Source: a virus. Taken from it: a stretch of DNA of 55,629 nucleotides. Below are positions 14,960-22,095 of the stretch, in pieces; the first letter of the stretch is position 1; each line of letters starts with the position of its first letter. Location: the IMG/VR virus record IMGVR_UViG_3300049479_000313, positions 1-55,629 of that record, one strand, 5' to 3'. The notes beneath the pieces were generated by a model. That model made no database searches, was not told the DNA's origin, and worked only from the letters and a program-made list of their open reading frames with translations. A program made the position numbers and the translations under genes.

Positions 14960-15999
14960 CCCACACTCTCAGCATCACCAACGTCAACCACGCCTATGTG
15001 GCCGGAGTCAACTTGATCCGCGACATTGGCGTGGCCGTCGCCACCCGCAATGGCCCCGCGTTCCGCGCCCCGGGCACGGTGGTCACCACGTTTCACCATC
15101 CCATGGAGCGCGTGCTGTTCGACTCGACGCGCGATGCCAACCCGTTCTTCCATCTGTTCGAGTCGCTCTGGATCCTGGCCGGGCGCGAGGACGTGCGTCC
15201 GCTCGCCTTCTTCAACAAGCGCATGGCCAACTACAGCGACGATGGCGAACGTTTCCACGGAGCCTACGGCTGGCGCTTGCGCTACGGCTTTGGCGTCGAT
15301 CAGATCGACCGAGCCATCACCATGCTCCGGCGCAACCCGCTGGACCGGCGCGTGGTGCTGTCGATTTGGCACCCGGCGCTGGACCTCGGCACGGACAGCG
15401 CGGACATTCCGTGCAACGACATGCTGAAGCTGTCGTCCGACGGCGCCCAGCTGGACCTCGTGGTGTTCAACCGCAGTAACGACATCCTCTGGGGCGCGTA
15501 CGGCGCCAACGCCGTGCAGTTCGCCTTCCTGCTGGAGTACCTCGCCGCCGGGGCCGGGCTGCGGCCCGGGCGCTTGGTGCAGGTCAGCACGGACTGGCAT
15601 TGGTACGGCAGCGACCGCCCGGCGCCGCTGGTCTACACGCCGACGATGTATGACCAGCGCCCGAACGGCGCGTGGCGCCCGTTGCTCGCCGCCGAGGAAA
15701 CGTTGGATCAACTCGACGATGATCTCGAGCTCTTGTTCGACTGCATGGAAGCCGTGGCCACGCGGAAAGCGCCAGAGTGCCTGTCGCCGAGCTTTTACAC
15801 GGCGTGGATGGCTACGGTGGCGTGGCCCATGTTCACGGCATGGCTGCACTACAAGAGCCACTGGCTGGACGGCGAACCCAAGACGCCGAACTTGCCGTTC
15901 GCCATGCGCACCTCGTACAACATCGCGGCCCCGGATTGGTCCGTTGCCGCCCTGAATTGGCTGGAGCGCCGTTACCTCAAGACCCTCACCCACCCATGA
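14956..15999 (+). CDS. Thymidylate-synthase-fold dNMP methylase/hydroxymethylase (347 aa)
   Basis: Begins MTHTLSITNVNHAYVAG. The catalytic loop DIPCNDML places the nucleophile at C153. The folate/nucleotide-binding region FNRSNDILWGAYGANAVQF corresponds to the QRSxDxxLGxPFN region of classical ThyA but with the variant sequence seen in phage dNMP hydroxymethylases. FHLFESLWILAGREDVRPL is the typical N-terminal element. It methylates or hydroxymethylates dUMP or dCMP with methylenetetrahydrofolate. The hypermodification neighbours favour hydroxymethylation (5-hmdUMP or 5-hmdCMP); plain ThyA activity is the alternative. Confidence 0.8.
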   Translation: MTHTLSITNVNHAYVAGVNLIRDIGVAVATRNGPAFRAPGTVVTTFHHPMERVLFDSTRDANPFFHLFESLWILAGREDVRPLAFFNKRMANYSDDGERFHGAYGWRLRYGFGVDQIDRAITMLRRNPLDRRVVLSIWHPALDLGTDSADIPCNDMLKLSSDGAQLDLVVFNRSNDILWGAYGANAVQFAFLLEYLAAGAGLRPGRLVQVSTDWHWYGSDRPAPLVYTPTMYDQRPNGAWRPLLAAEETLDQLDDDLELLFDCMEAVATRKAPECLSPSFYTAWMATVAWPMFTAWLHYKSHWLDGEPKTPNLPFAMRTSYNIAAPDWSVAALNWLERRYLKTLTHP

Positions 16000-16901
16000 C
16001 CTTCCTCACTCGCTATCTCCAACTCCGCCGGAGCGGCGCCGTGCGTCGCTGGCACACCGTGCCCCACGCTCCGCGCCAGACCGTGGCTGAGCACAGCTTC
16101 CACACCGCCCTGCTGGCGGTGGCTCTCTGGGGCGAGGACACCAGCAGTAAGCTGCTGCGCTGGTGCCTGACCCACGACTTGGCCGAGGGCCTTGTGGCGG
16201 ATGTGCCCGCGCCCGCCCGGTGGGCCGACCCCGCGTTAGGCGCGGCGGTGCGTCGCATGGAACAGGTGGTCGAAGCCCATCTGGACCTGACCCGGTACAT
16301 GGACCTCGACCCGGAGGACACGGCCCGGGCCAAGCTGCTGGACGCGCTGGAAGTGCTGTTCTTCGCGGCGGAGCAGGTGCGCGCGGGGGCCCGCACGGAG
16401 TTCGCCCCCATCATGGTCGCGGTGTGGGAGCGCATGAACTCGGGCATGTGGGCCCTGCCCGAGCTGATCGGCATGGAGGTCGTGCGCGAACTGGACGACT
16501 TCGTCCGGGCCACGCGCTTCCCCGCATGGCGGTGCGAACGCTGCGGCGAGTTTGCCCATGTGACCGAGCAGGCGGAGGGCCTCCGCTGGTGCCTGAGCTG
16601 CCAAGGCCATGACATCGGCACCATCATGGCCACGCGCGTGGCCCGGGAGGCGCGCATCGGCAATGATGACCCGCACGACGCGTTCGTGGCCACTCGGGCG
16701 TTGCCGTACAATCCGACTGACCGCGTCCGTGTCCGCGTCAGTGCCGTGGGAGCGTTCACCGCGTCCAACGGCATGCTGATCCGGCCCGGAACGGAAGGCC
16801 TGCGCCTTGACTACATCGCCGCTCCCGTGGGCCAGTGCTACGTGAAGCTCATGAACGAGGAGACGATTGTGACCCCGACCCTCTATTGGAAGGAGATCTA
16901 G
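15996..16901 (+). CDS. YfbR-like HD-domain 5'-nucleotidase with C-terminal zinc ribbon (301 aa)
   Basis: Begins MTFLTRYLQLRRSGAVRRW. HD motifs: AEHSFHTALL (H33), LTHDLAEGLVADVPAPAR (H60-D61, the YfbR-type motif) and LDALEVLFF (D116). YfbR removes phosphate from deoxynucleoside 5'-monophosphates; related phage HD enzymes hydrolyse selected dNTPs. A second module (about 175-205) has CERCGEF and CLSCQGHD, a zinc ribbon not found in YfbR (about 200 aa), followed by a C-terminal beta-rich part. Placed between the TS-fold enzyme and DNA polymerase, it likely removes the unmodified or competing nucleotide. Contains CGTTAGGC at 16234. Confidence 0.8.
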   Translation: MTFLTRYLQLRRSGAVRRWHTVPHAPRQTVAEHSFHTALLAVALWGEDTSSKLLRWCLTHDLAEGLVADVPAPARWADPALGAAVRRMEQVVEAHLDLTRYMDLDPEDTARAKLLDALEVLFFAAEQVRAGARTEFAPIMVAVWERMNSGMWALPELIGMEVVRELDDFVRATRFPAWRCERCGEFAHVTEQAEGLRWCLSCQGHDIGTIMATRVAREARIGNDDPHDAFVATRALPYNPTDRVRVRVSAVGAFTASNGMLIRPGTEGLRLDYIAAPVGQCYVKLMNEETIVTPTLYWKEI

Positions 16902-16905
16902 TCAC

Positions 16906-18777
16906 ATGGCCGGGCGCAAACGCGGACGGCAGGATAACAGCCTGCTCCAGGGGGACTTGTTCGACTCCCCCATGAACAACTCCACGGGCTGGGCCCCGCC
17001 CATGGAGTTTCCCCGCCTGCATGGCATGATCAGCCTCGACCTCGAGACCCGGGACGATGGGCTACGCACCGCGTTAGGCCCGGGGTGGCCCGTGGGCAAT
17101 GGACATCCCACCGGGGTGGCCGTGGCCACGGCCGATGCCGCGTGGTACTTCCCCACGCGGCATGCGCCGGGCGGCAACGTGGACGAGCGCGCGGTGTGGC
17201 GTTGGCTGCGCGACCAGCTCGGCCACGTGGATAGCGTGGTCATGCAGAATGCCACGTACGATCTGGGCTGGCTGCGCACGGTGGATGTAGCGGTGCCGTG
17301 CCCCATCCACGACACGAAGGCGATGGCGGCCCTCCTGGACGAGAACCGCAACAGCTATTCGCTGGAAGCCCTCGGCAAGGACTACCTCGGACAGGAGAAG
17401 CGCGTCGACCTGCTCGACACGTACGCCAAGCGCTGGGGCATGACCGGCAAGCCGGGGGAGAACATCTGGCGCATGCCGCCGTTCATCGTGGGCCCGTACG
17501 CGGAGATGGATGCCCGGCTCACGTTCGACTTGGCCCAGAGCTTCTTGCCCCGGCTCGCTGCCGAGGACCTCCTGGACGTGTACCAGCTGGAAATGGACTT
17601 GGTGCCCGTGCTGCTGGCCATGCGCGCCCGGGGCATGCGGGTGGACGTGCCTCGGGCCGAGCAATTGCGCGAACAGCTGCTCTCCGAGGAAGCCGACCTG
17701 CGTGATAGCATTAAGCAGCTGAGCGGCGAGTCGGTGGATCCGTGGGACGTGGAGAGCGTGGCCCGGGCGCTCAAGGCCCGGGGCATTGTGCCCGGGCGCA
17801 CGGAGGCGGGCGCCGTCAGCATCACGAAGGAGTTCCTCGCCGCCCACGCGGACGAGCGCGTGGCCCACGACGTGCTCCAGCTGCGCCGCGTGAATAAGCT
17901 GCGCAGTGGGTTCGTGGAGGGCGCGTTCCTGGCCCATGTGCAGAACGGGCGCATGTACCCGGAATTCCATCCCCTGCGCAGCGACGACGGGGGCGCCGTC
18001 ACCGGGCGCTTCAGCAGTAGCAACCCCAACGCCCAGCAGTTCCCCGCCCGGCGCGAGGAGGACGCGCGCCTGATCCGGGGGCTGATCCTGCCGGAGGACG
18101 GCTGTCAGTGGTTTGCCGCCGACTACAACCAGCAGGAGCCGCGCATGCTGGTGCACTTTGCCAGCCTCATGCAGCTGCGCCGCGCCGGAGAAGCGGCTGA
18201 GGCGTACCGGCGCGACCCGCGCACGGACTTCCATCAGTTCGTGGCCGATCTCACGGGGCTGCCGCGCAAGATCGCGAAGAACATTAATCTGGGCAAGTTC
18301 TACGGCATGGGCGGCGGCAAGTACGCGCGCAGTGTGGGCCTGCCCGTGGTGCGGGTCGACGGGCGAGAGTACGCGGGCCCGGAGGCGCAGGCGCAGCTGG
18401 ATCAGTACGATGCGCACTTGCCCTTCGTGTCGGCCTTCTACCAGCGGGCGCAAGGCGTGGCCCGGGAACGTGGCTGGGTGCGGACCATCGTGGGTCGACG
18501 GCGCCGCTTCCAGCCCGTGCACGAGCGCGGGGCCAGCCCGCACAAGGCGCTGAACGCCGTGATCCAGGGCAGCAGCGCCGACCAGAACAAGCGGGCGATG
18601 GTGGCGCTGCATCGGTCCGGGGTCGCGTTAGGCGCCGTGGTGCACGACGAGATCGACGGCAGCGCCCCGCCCGAGGACGCGGCCCTGATTACGGAGTGCA
18701 TGCAGGACTGTCTCCGGCTGGAGGTGCCCAGCGTGGTGGACTTGGCATGGGGCCCCACGTGGGGCGAGGCCGCATGA
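16906..18777 (+). CDS. Family A DNA polymerase with 3'-5' exonuclease (623 aa)
   Basis: The replicative polymerase. The exonuclease domain (about 35-230) has Exo I LDLET (D45, E47), Exo II NATYDLGWL and Exo III YAEMDARLTF (D202). The polymerase domain has motif A ADYNQQEPRMLV (D406; usual form DYSQIELR), an O-helix-like KIAKNINLGKFYGMGGG and motif C VHDEID (D581). There is no 5' nuclease domain, so the length fits T7- or phage-type Pol A. The motif A sequence NQQEP in place of SQIEL is a noticeable variant. It is separated from the HD gene by four bases. Contains CGTTAGGC at 17072 and 18626. Confidence 0.95.
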   Translation: MAGRKRGRQDNSLLQGDLFDSPMNNSTGWAPPMEFPRLHGMISLDLETRDDGLRTALGPGWPVGNGHPTGVAVATADAAWYFPTRHAPGGNVDERAVWRWLRDQLGHVDSVVMQNATYDLGWLRTVDVAVPCPIHDTKAMAALLDENRNSYSLEALGKDYLGQEKRVDLLDTYAKRWGMTGKPGENIWRMPPFIVGPYAEMDARLTFDLAQSFLPRLAAEDLLDVYQLEMDLVPVLLAMRARGMRVDVPRAEQLREQLLSEEADLRDSIKQLSGESVDPWDVESVARALKARGIVPGRTEAGAVSITKEFLAAHADERVAHDVLQLRRVNKLRSGFVEGAFLAHVQNGRMYPEFHPLRSDDGGAVTGRFSSSNPNAQQFPARREEDARLIRGLILPEDGCQWFAADYNQQEPRMLVHFASLMQLRRAGEAAEAYRRDPRTDFHQFVADLTGLPRKIAKNINLGKFYGMGGGKYARSVGLPVVRVDGREYAGPEAQAQLDQYDAHLPFVSAFYQRAQGVARERGWVRTIVGRRRRFQPVHERGASPHKALNAVIQGSSADQNKRAMVALHRSGVALGAVVHDEIDGSAPPEDAALITECMQDCLRLEVPSVVDLAWGPTWGEAA

Positions 18778-19013
18778 ATACCTACGTGCTGTTGCGAGAG
18801 ACGCGTCGGAAGGGTGACCTGATCCACGTGCACCGGACCGGGTGTGGGTGTCGCTTCCGGCGCGGCGGCATCTGGTGCTTCATCCAGGCGTCCGGCCTCA
18901 CCCTGCTGCAAACATCCTCGGCGTACACCCGCCGGGTGCAAGACTATCTACCGCATTTCGTGCGCACCCATCCGTGCGCATTTGACCCTCCTTCTTCGGA
19001 GACTTCTCCATGA
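18774..19013 (+). CDS. Hypothetical cysteine-containing protein (79 aa)
   Basis: Begins MNTYVLLRETRRKGDLIHV at the ATGA overlap with the polymerase. HRTGCGCRFRRGGIWCF contains CGC and a later C, and the chain is basic. It could be a small nucleic-acid-binding protein; no family recognised. It overlaps the lipoprotein gene by ATGA. Confidence 0.65.
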   Translation: MNTYVLLRETRRKGDLIHVHRTGCGCRFRRGGIWCFIQASGLTLLQTSSAYTRRVQDYLPHFVRTHPCAFDPPSSETSP

Positions 19014-19261
19014 CTCGACGACTCCTGTTCCTGAGCATGCTCCTCGCCAGTTGTTCTGACTCCACGGATCCTTCGCCTGCCCCGGCGCGCACGGTGGAAA
19101 GTGCCACGCGGGCCCTGGACGAGGCGCTCATCGCCCTGAACTGGGCCCAGTATGACTTGTTCGCTGTGGGCGGACGCGACATCGTGGTCAGCGTGCAGGT
19201 GGACAGCGCCATTGCGCCCCACTACTTCCGCGTACCCCGGCGCCCGGCGGTGCGCCCATGA
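19010..19261 (+). CDS. Small lipoprotein (83 aa)
   Basis: Begins MTRRLLFLSMLLASCSDST. Two arginines, a hydrophobic core (5-13) and the lipobox LASC with C15 indicate a type II signal peptide; the mature chain starts CSDSTDPSPAP, a flexible acidic tether, and continues with a short helical region. It should be lipid-anchored outside the inner membrane. Encoded among replication genes rather than lysis genes, it is unlikely to be an Rz1; a superinfection-exclusion lipoprotein is a reasonable guess. Overlaps the following gene by ATGA. Confidence 0.7.
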   Translation: MTRRLLFLSMLLASCSDSTDPSPAPARTVESATRALDEALIALNWAQYDLFAVGGRDIVVSVQVDSAIAPHYFRVPRRPAVRP

Positions 19262-19536
19262 CGACCCGCCCTGAGCTGAAGACCATTGAGCGGCTGCGCT
19301 TGGCCGCATGGTGGACCGTGCGCTGGGCCCAGAACGCGGCCCTGCGCAACGATCTCCACGCGTTTCAGGCCCAGTGTACAGCCATCGCCGTGGTGGCCGA
19401 GCCGACGGTGCTGCGGGAGCAGGTGGTGCGGCTGGGCGAGCAGTTGCAGGCGCTGGCCCTGCGCGTAGAGGATGAGCGACATCGGAACGCCATGCTGTTC
19501 GTGGCCTCGGAGGCGGAGTCCTATGCTGCCGGTTGA
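19258..19536 (+). CDS. Hypothetical helical protein (92 aa)
   Basis: Begins MTTRPELKTIERLRLAAWW. It is almost entirely helical, with a coiled-coil-like C-terminal half (LREQVVRLGEQLQALALRVEDE). There is no hydrophobic span long enough for a membrane. It overlaps the primase gene by 14 bases, suggesting coupling. Function unknown. Confidence 0.65.
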   Translation: MTTRPELKTIERLRLAAWWTVRWAQNAALRNDLHAFQAQCTAIAVVAEPTVLREQVVRLGEQLQALALRVEDERHRNAMLFVASEAESYAAG

Positions 19537-21070
19537 AGACCGCTTCCAGCACTTGTTCCGGGGCTATGGGCTGGCCTATGGGCGCTTCAACGCGGCCCCG
19601 CCGAGCGCGGGCGGCGCCAAGGTCAAGGGCCGGGCCGAAACGGTGCGGGCCCCGTTAGGCCCGGCGCAGTACGCGGCGCATCTCAGTGGGGCGGCGGGGC
19701 TGGGGGTGATCATGCTGGACGAGCGCGATCAGTGCGCCTTTGTGGCCATTGATTACGATCATCGCACCGTGGACCACGCCGTGCTGGCTCGGCAACTGGC
19801 GGAGTTGCCCGTGGTGGTGTGCCGCAGCAAGTCGGGCGGCGCGCACCTCTACGTGTTCTTCGCGGCCCCGGCCGACGCAGCGATTGCGTTGCTGTGGCTG
19901 GAGGAACTGCGCGCGTGGCTGGGGTTGCCGAGTGGGACGGAACTGTTCCCCAAGCAGACGCAGCGCGCCGATGCCAACGACATTGGCAGCTGGATTAATC
20001 TGCCCTACATGGGCGGCGACGCCAGCACCCGCTACGCCGTGCACCCGGAGGAGGGGGCGCTGAGTCTGGCGGCCTTCCTCGACTACGCCGAGAGCATGCG
20101 CGTGGCCGATCAGTCCGCACTGCCTACCTTGCCGCAGCGCGGCACCCTGTTCGCCGATGGGCCGCCCTGCCTGCAGGCGTACGAGGCCCAAGGCGGCTTC
20201 CCCGAGGGCATGCGCAACGAGGGCATGAAGGCCGTGGCCACCTATGCCAAGCGCCGCTATGGGGCCCAGTGGGAGGAGGAGCTGGTGCGGGCCAACCCCG
20301 TGATGGGGAACCTGCCCTTGGCCGAGATCAGCCACTTGGCCAAGTCCTACGGCCGGAAGGACTACACCTACGCCTGCGGCAAGGCGCCGCTCGTCACGCA
20401 CTGTGCGCGCAAGGTGTGCGTGCGACGCAAGTTTGGGGTGCGTGGCAGCGGCAGCGGCGAGGAAGAGGCCGAGCTCATGGCCGAGCTGGATGGGCTGGTG
20501 TGTGTGCAGAGCGAGCCCGACGCCTCGGGCTTGGTCGATGCGGAGAGTACCATGTGGTACCTGAACGTCAACGGGCACCGGGTGCGCCTCTCCACGGAGG
20601 AGCTCCAGAACCCGGCGGCCTTCAATCGGGCGTGCTTGGCGCAGATCCGGTTGCAGCCCTTAGCGTTAGGCGCCAAGGCATGGCGCACCAAGGTCAACGA
20701 GCTCGCGAGTGCGGCCGAGGTGCAGACCATTCCCTATGCGGCCACGCCCGACGGCATCACGTGGGCGCATGTGGGCGAGTACTTGGCCAACAGCGCCACG
20801 TGCACCGAGAAGCGACAGGTGCTCATGGGCGGCGTGTACGTGGAGCAGGGCGAGGCGCACTTTGTGCTGCATCGCCTGATGGAGTTCCTGCATGCGCGGC
20901 GCGTGCCCTTCGGGCGCGCGGAGCGCTTGCGCATCATCCTGCTGCGGCATGGGGCGCGCTTGTACCACGAGCCCCTGAACGGCGCCGCCGCCGTGCCCCT
21001 TTGGGCCGTGCCCCATGTGCCCGGGGCTCCGGCCGACGCGCCCGCTGCGGCGGTGGGTGTGGCGTTCTAA
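19523..21070 (+). CDS. Archaeo-eukaryotic-type (TOTE-like) DNA primase (515 aa)
   Basis: Begins MLPVEDRFQHLFRGYGLAY. The AEP core includes FVAIDYDHR (D77, D79, metal ligands), CRSKSGGAHLYVFF (H108), then FPKQTQ and GSWINLPYMGG, the order seen in phage primases with the TOTE-conflict-system AEP domain. The C-terminal part (about 215-500) has a Cys cluster (CGKAPLVTHCARKVCVRRK), resembling the zinc segment next to primase-helicases, but no Walker A motif is seen, so it lacks its own helicase. It would prime DNA synthesis for the PolA at 16906. Contains CGTTAGGC at 19653 and 20664. Confidence 0.85.
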   Translation: MLPVEDRFQHLFRGYGLAYGRFNAAPPSAGGAKVKGRAETVRAPLGPAQYAAHLSGAAGLGVIMLDERDQCAFVAIDYDHRTVDHAVLARQLAELPVVVCRSKSGGAHLYVFFAAPADAAIALLWLEELRAWLGLPSGTELFPKQTQRADANDIGSWINLPYMGGDASTRYAVHPEEGALSLAAFLDYAESMRVADQSALPTLPQRGTLFADGPPCLQAYEAQGGFPEGMRNEGMKAVATYAKRRYGAQWEEELVRANPVMGNLPLAEISHLAKSYGRKDYTYACGKAPLVTHCARKVCVRRKFGVRGSGSGEEEAELMAELDGLVCVQSEPDASGLVDAESTMWYLNVNGHRVRLSTEELQNPAAFNRACLAQIRLQPLALGAKAWRTKVNELASAAEVQTIPYAATPDGITWAHVGEYLANSATCTEKRQVLMGGVYVEQGEAHFVLHRLMEFLHARRVPFGRAERLRIILLRHGARLYHEPLNGAAAVPLWAVPHVPGAPADAPAAAVGVAF

Positions 21071-21087
21071 CCTTCATGGAGAAAACA

Positions 21088-21333
21088 ATGACGAAGACCC
21101 TCGAAGAATTGGCCCAGTGGGCGGAGCAGTACGCCGGGGACCCCGACGCGCTGCGCTCGGCGGCCTATTACGGCAGCGCGGAAGAGCATCTGACGGCCAT
21201 TGCGGTTGTCCTGCGACGACAGCACACGCTCGTCCTCCGGGCGCGTGCGGTCGTCGGGCACCTGACGAGGCTCCGCGCCGCCGCCGATATTGTGGACACC
21301 CTTGCTGAGGAGACGGCCCATGACGTCCATTGA
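21088..21333 (+). CDS. Hypothetical helical protein (81 aa)
   Basis: Begins MTKTLEELAQWAEQYAG. ATG 21088 is preceded by GGAGAAAACA, a clear ribosome site; an in-frame ATG at 21076 overlaps it and is less likely. Wholly helical with many Ala/Leu/Arg. Function unknown. Confidence 0.65.
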   Translation: MTKTLEELAQWAEQYAGDPDALRSAAYYGSAEEHLTAIAVVLRRQHTLVLRARAVVGHLTRLRAAADIVDTLAEETAHDVH

Positions 21334-21535
21334 CCCTCGCCCCTTGTCCTTGTCCGTGCATCGCGTGCCGGGCGGCGAGTGGGTGCGCGTGCCGGGCGAA
21401 GTGCACACGGTCACGGTGCTCAATCCGCGCACGGTGGGCGCCCTGCGCATGGCCAAGGCGTTAGGCGCCCGGCTGGTGGTCGAGTACGACGACCACCTCA
21501 CGCTGCGCATCTACGTGGAACAGGAGGTACGATGA
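21320..21535 (+). CDS. Hypothetical protein (71 aa)
   Basis: Begins MTSIDPRPLSLSVHRVPG. It overlaps the previous gene by 14 bases. Predicted beta-rich with VTVLNPRTVGALRMAKALGARLVVEYDDH in a beta-alpha-beta order. Contains CGTTAGGC at 21459. No family recognised. Confidence 0.6.
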   Translation: MTSIDPRPLSLSVHRVPGGEWVRVPGEVHTVTVLNPRTVGALRMAKALGARLVVEYDDHLTLRIYVEQEVR

Positions 21536-21738
21536 TCCCCAACGTGCTGGTCTACCTTGGCGGCGTGCTGGTGTTCGCCGCCGGGGCCCGCCTGCTCACG
21601 GCGCACTACGGCGGGCCGCTGGGCTTCACCGACCGGGTCCTCATCGCCGTGGCGGCGGTCATGTGGCCGTTCAGCTTGCCGTTCTTGATCGTGCTGGGGC
21701 TGGCCTACGTCGCCACGGGACGATTCTTTGATGGCTAG
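21532..21738 (+). CDS. Two-span membrane protein (68 aa)
   Basis: Begins MIPNVLVYLGGVLVFAAGA. Hydrophobic spans at about 4-25 and 36-60 are separated by a short polar loop (HYGGPLGFTDR). CAGGAGGTAC upstream is a strong ribosome site. A two-span 68-residue protein could be a holin, but it sits 22 kb from the lysin genes. A second holin or an exclusion protein are alternatives. Confidence 0.65.
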   Translation: MIPNVLVYLGGVLVFAAGARLLTAHYGGPLGFTDRVLIAVAAVMWPFSLPFLIVLGLAYVATGRFFDG

Positions 21739-21759
21739 CCGGTCCGCAGCGGAGTTATC

Positions 21760-21786
21760 GTGGGCCCGGTCAGGGGCCGGGCCCAC
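21760..21786 (+). terminator. GC-rich hairpin, terminator-like
   Basis: GTGGGCCCGG (21760-21769) and CCGGGCCCAC (21777-21786) form a perfect 10-bp stem with a seven-base loop, then CCCCATTTTACGG. It follows the stop at 21738 and resembles the GGGCCCGG stem at 2407. With the weak T-run it may terminate or attenuate. Confidence 0.55.
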
Positions 21787-21807
21787 CCCCATTTTACGGA
21801 GCCGCAA

Positions 21808-21969
21808 ATGGACTTTCGTGAGGTTGAACGGCTGGACTGGTCGGCGCGGCAACTCGCCCGGGCGTTTGATGAACTGGCCGTGGCCCTGGAGCAGTCGCTG
21901 CGCTCCCTTTCCCGGTTCGCGGTCGCGGCTGTCGTCCGCTCCCGCTCCCGATCGCGGAGGAAGTGGTGA
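21808..21969 (+). CDS. Small basic-tailed protein (53 aa)
   Basis: Begins MDFREVERLDWSARQLARA and ends RSRSRSRRKW. The ATTTTACGGAGCCGCAA leader gives a GGAG site. An amphipathic helix plus an Arg/Ser-rich tail suggests nucleic-acid or membrane contact. Short, so moderate confidence that it is a gene. Confidence 0.5.
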   Translation: MDFREVERLDWSARQLARAFDELAVALEQSLRSLSRFAVAAVVRSRSRSRRKW

Positions 21970-21999
21970 TGCGCAAACTCCTCGCGCGCGTACGCGCGT

Positions 22000-22095
22000 A
22001 TATGCGCGCGCGCGCACTCCCCACGCGGGCGAAGGATTTCGGAAGAACATCTCCGCGTCTTCGACGCGCGTACGTACGCCCGAGCGCGCGTTTAT
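22000..22095. repeat. Inverted relative of the 100-bp element (copy B)
   Basis: It reads as a diverged reverse complement of 5021-5120: CTCCCCACGCGGGCGAAG (22017-22034) is an exact inverse of 5081-5098, CGCGCGTACGTACGCCCG (22066-22083) the near-exact inverse of 5032-5049, and the right end GCGCGTTTAT (22086-22095) equals the terminal repeat of copy A. The left end ATATGCGCGC (22000) matches ATAAACGCGC at 8 of 10 bases. The centre differs. The next gene's ATG overlaps or abuts the right end, as in copy A. The rest of the 126-base gap is CG-alternating DNA. Confidence 0.75.

Noticed and set aside
15996-16901. 2-aminoadenine (Z-genome) system based on the HD enzyme next to a PolA
   Set aside because: No PurZ-like adenylosuccinate-synthetase gene or MazG-type partner is present; the neighbours point to pyrimidine modification.
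17074-18612. Very long minus-strand frame (512 codons) opposite the DNA polymerase gene
   Set aside because: It is a His/Arg/Gln/Leu-rich shadow caused by GC-rich third positions of the polymerase gene, whose motifs are unambiguous.
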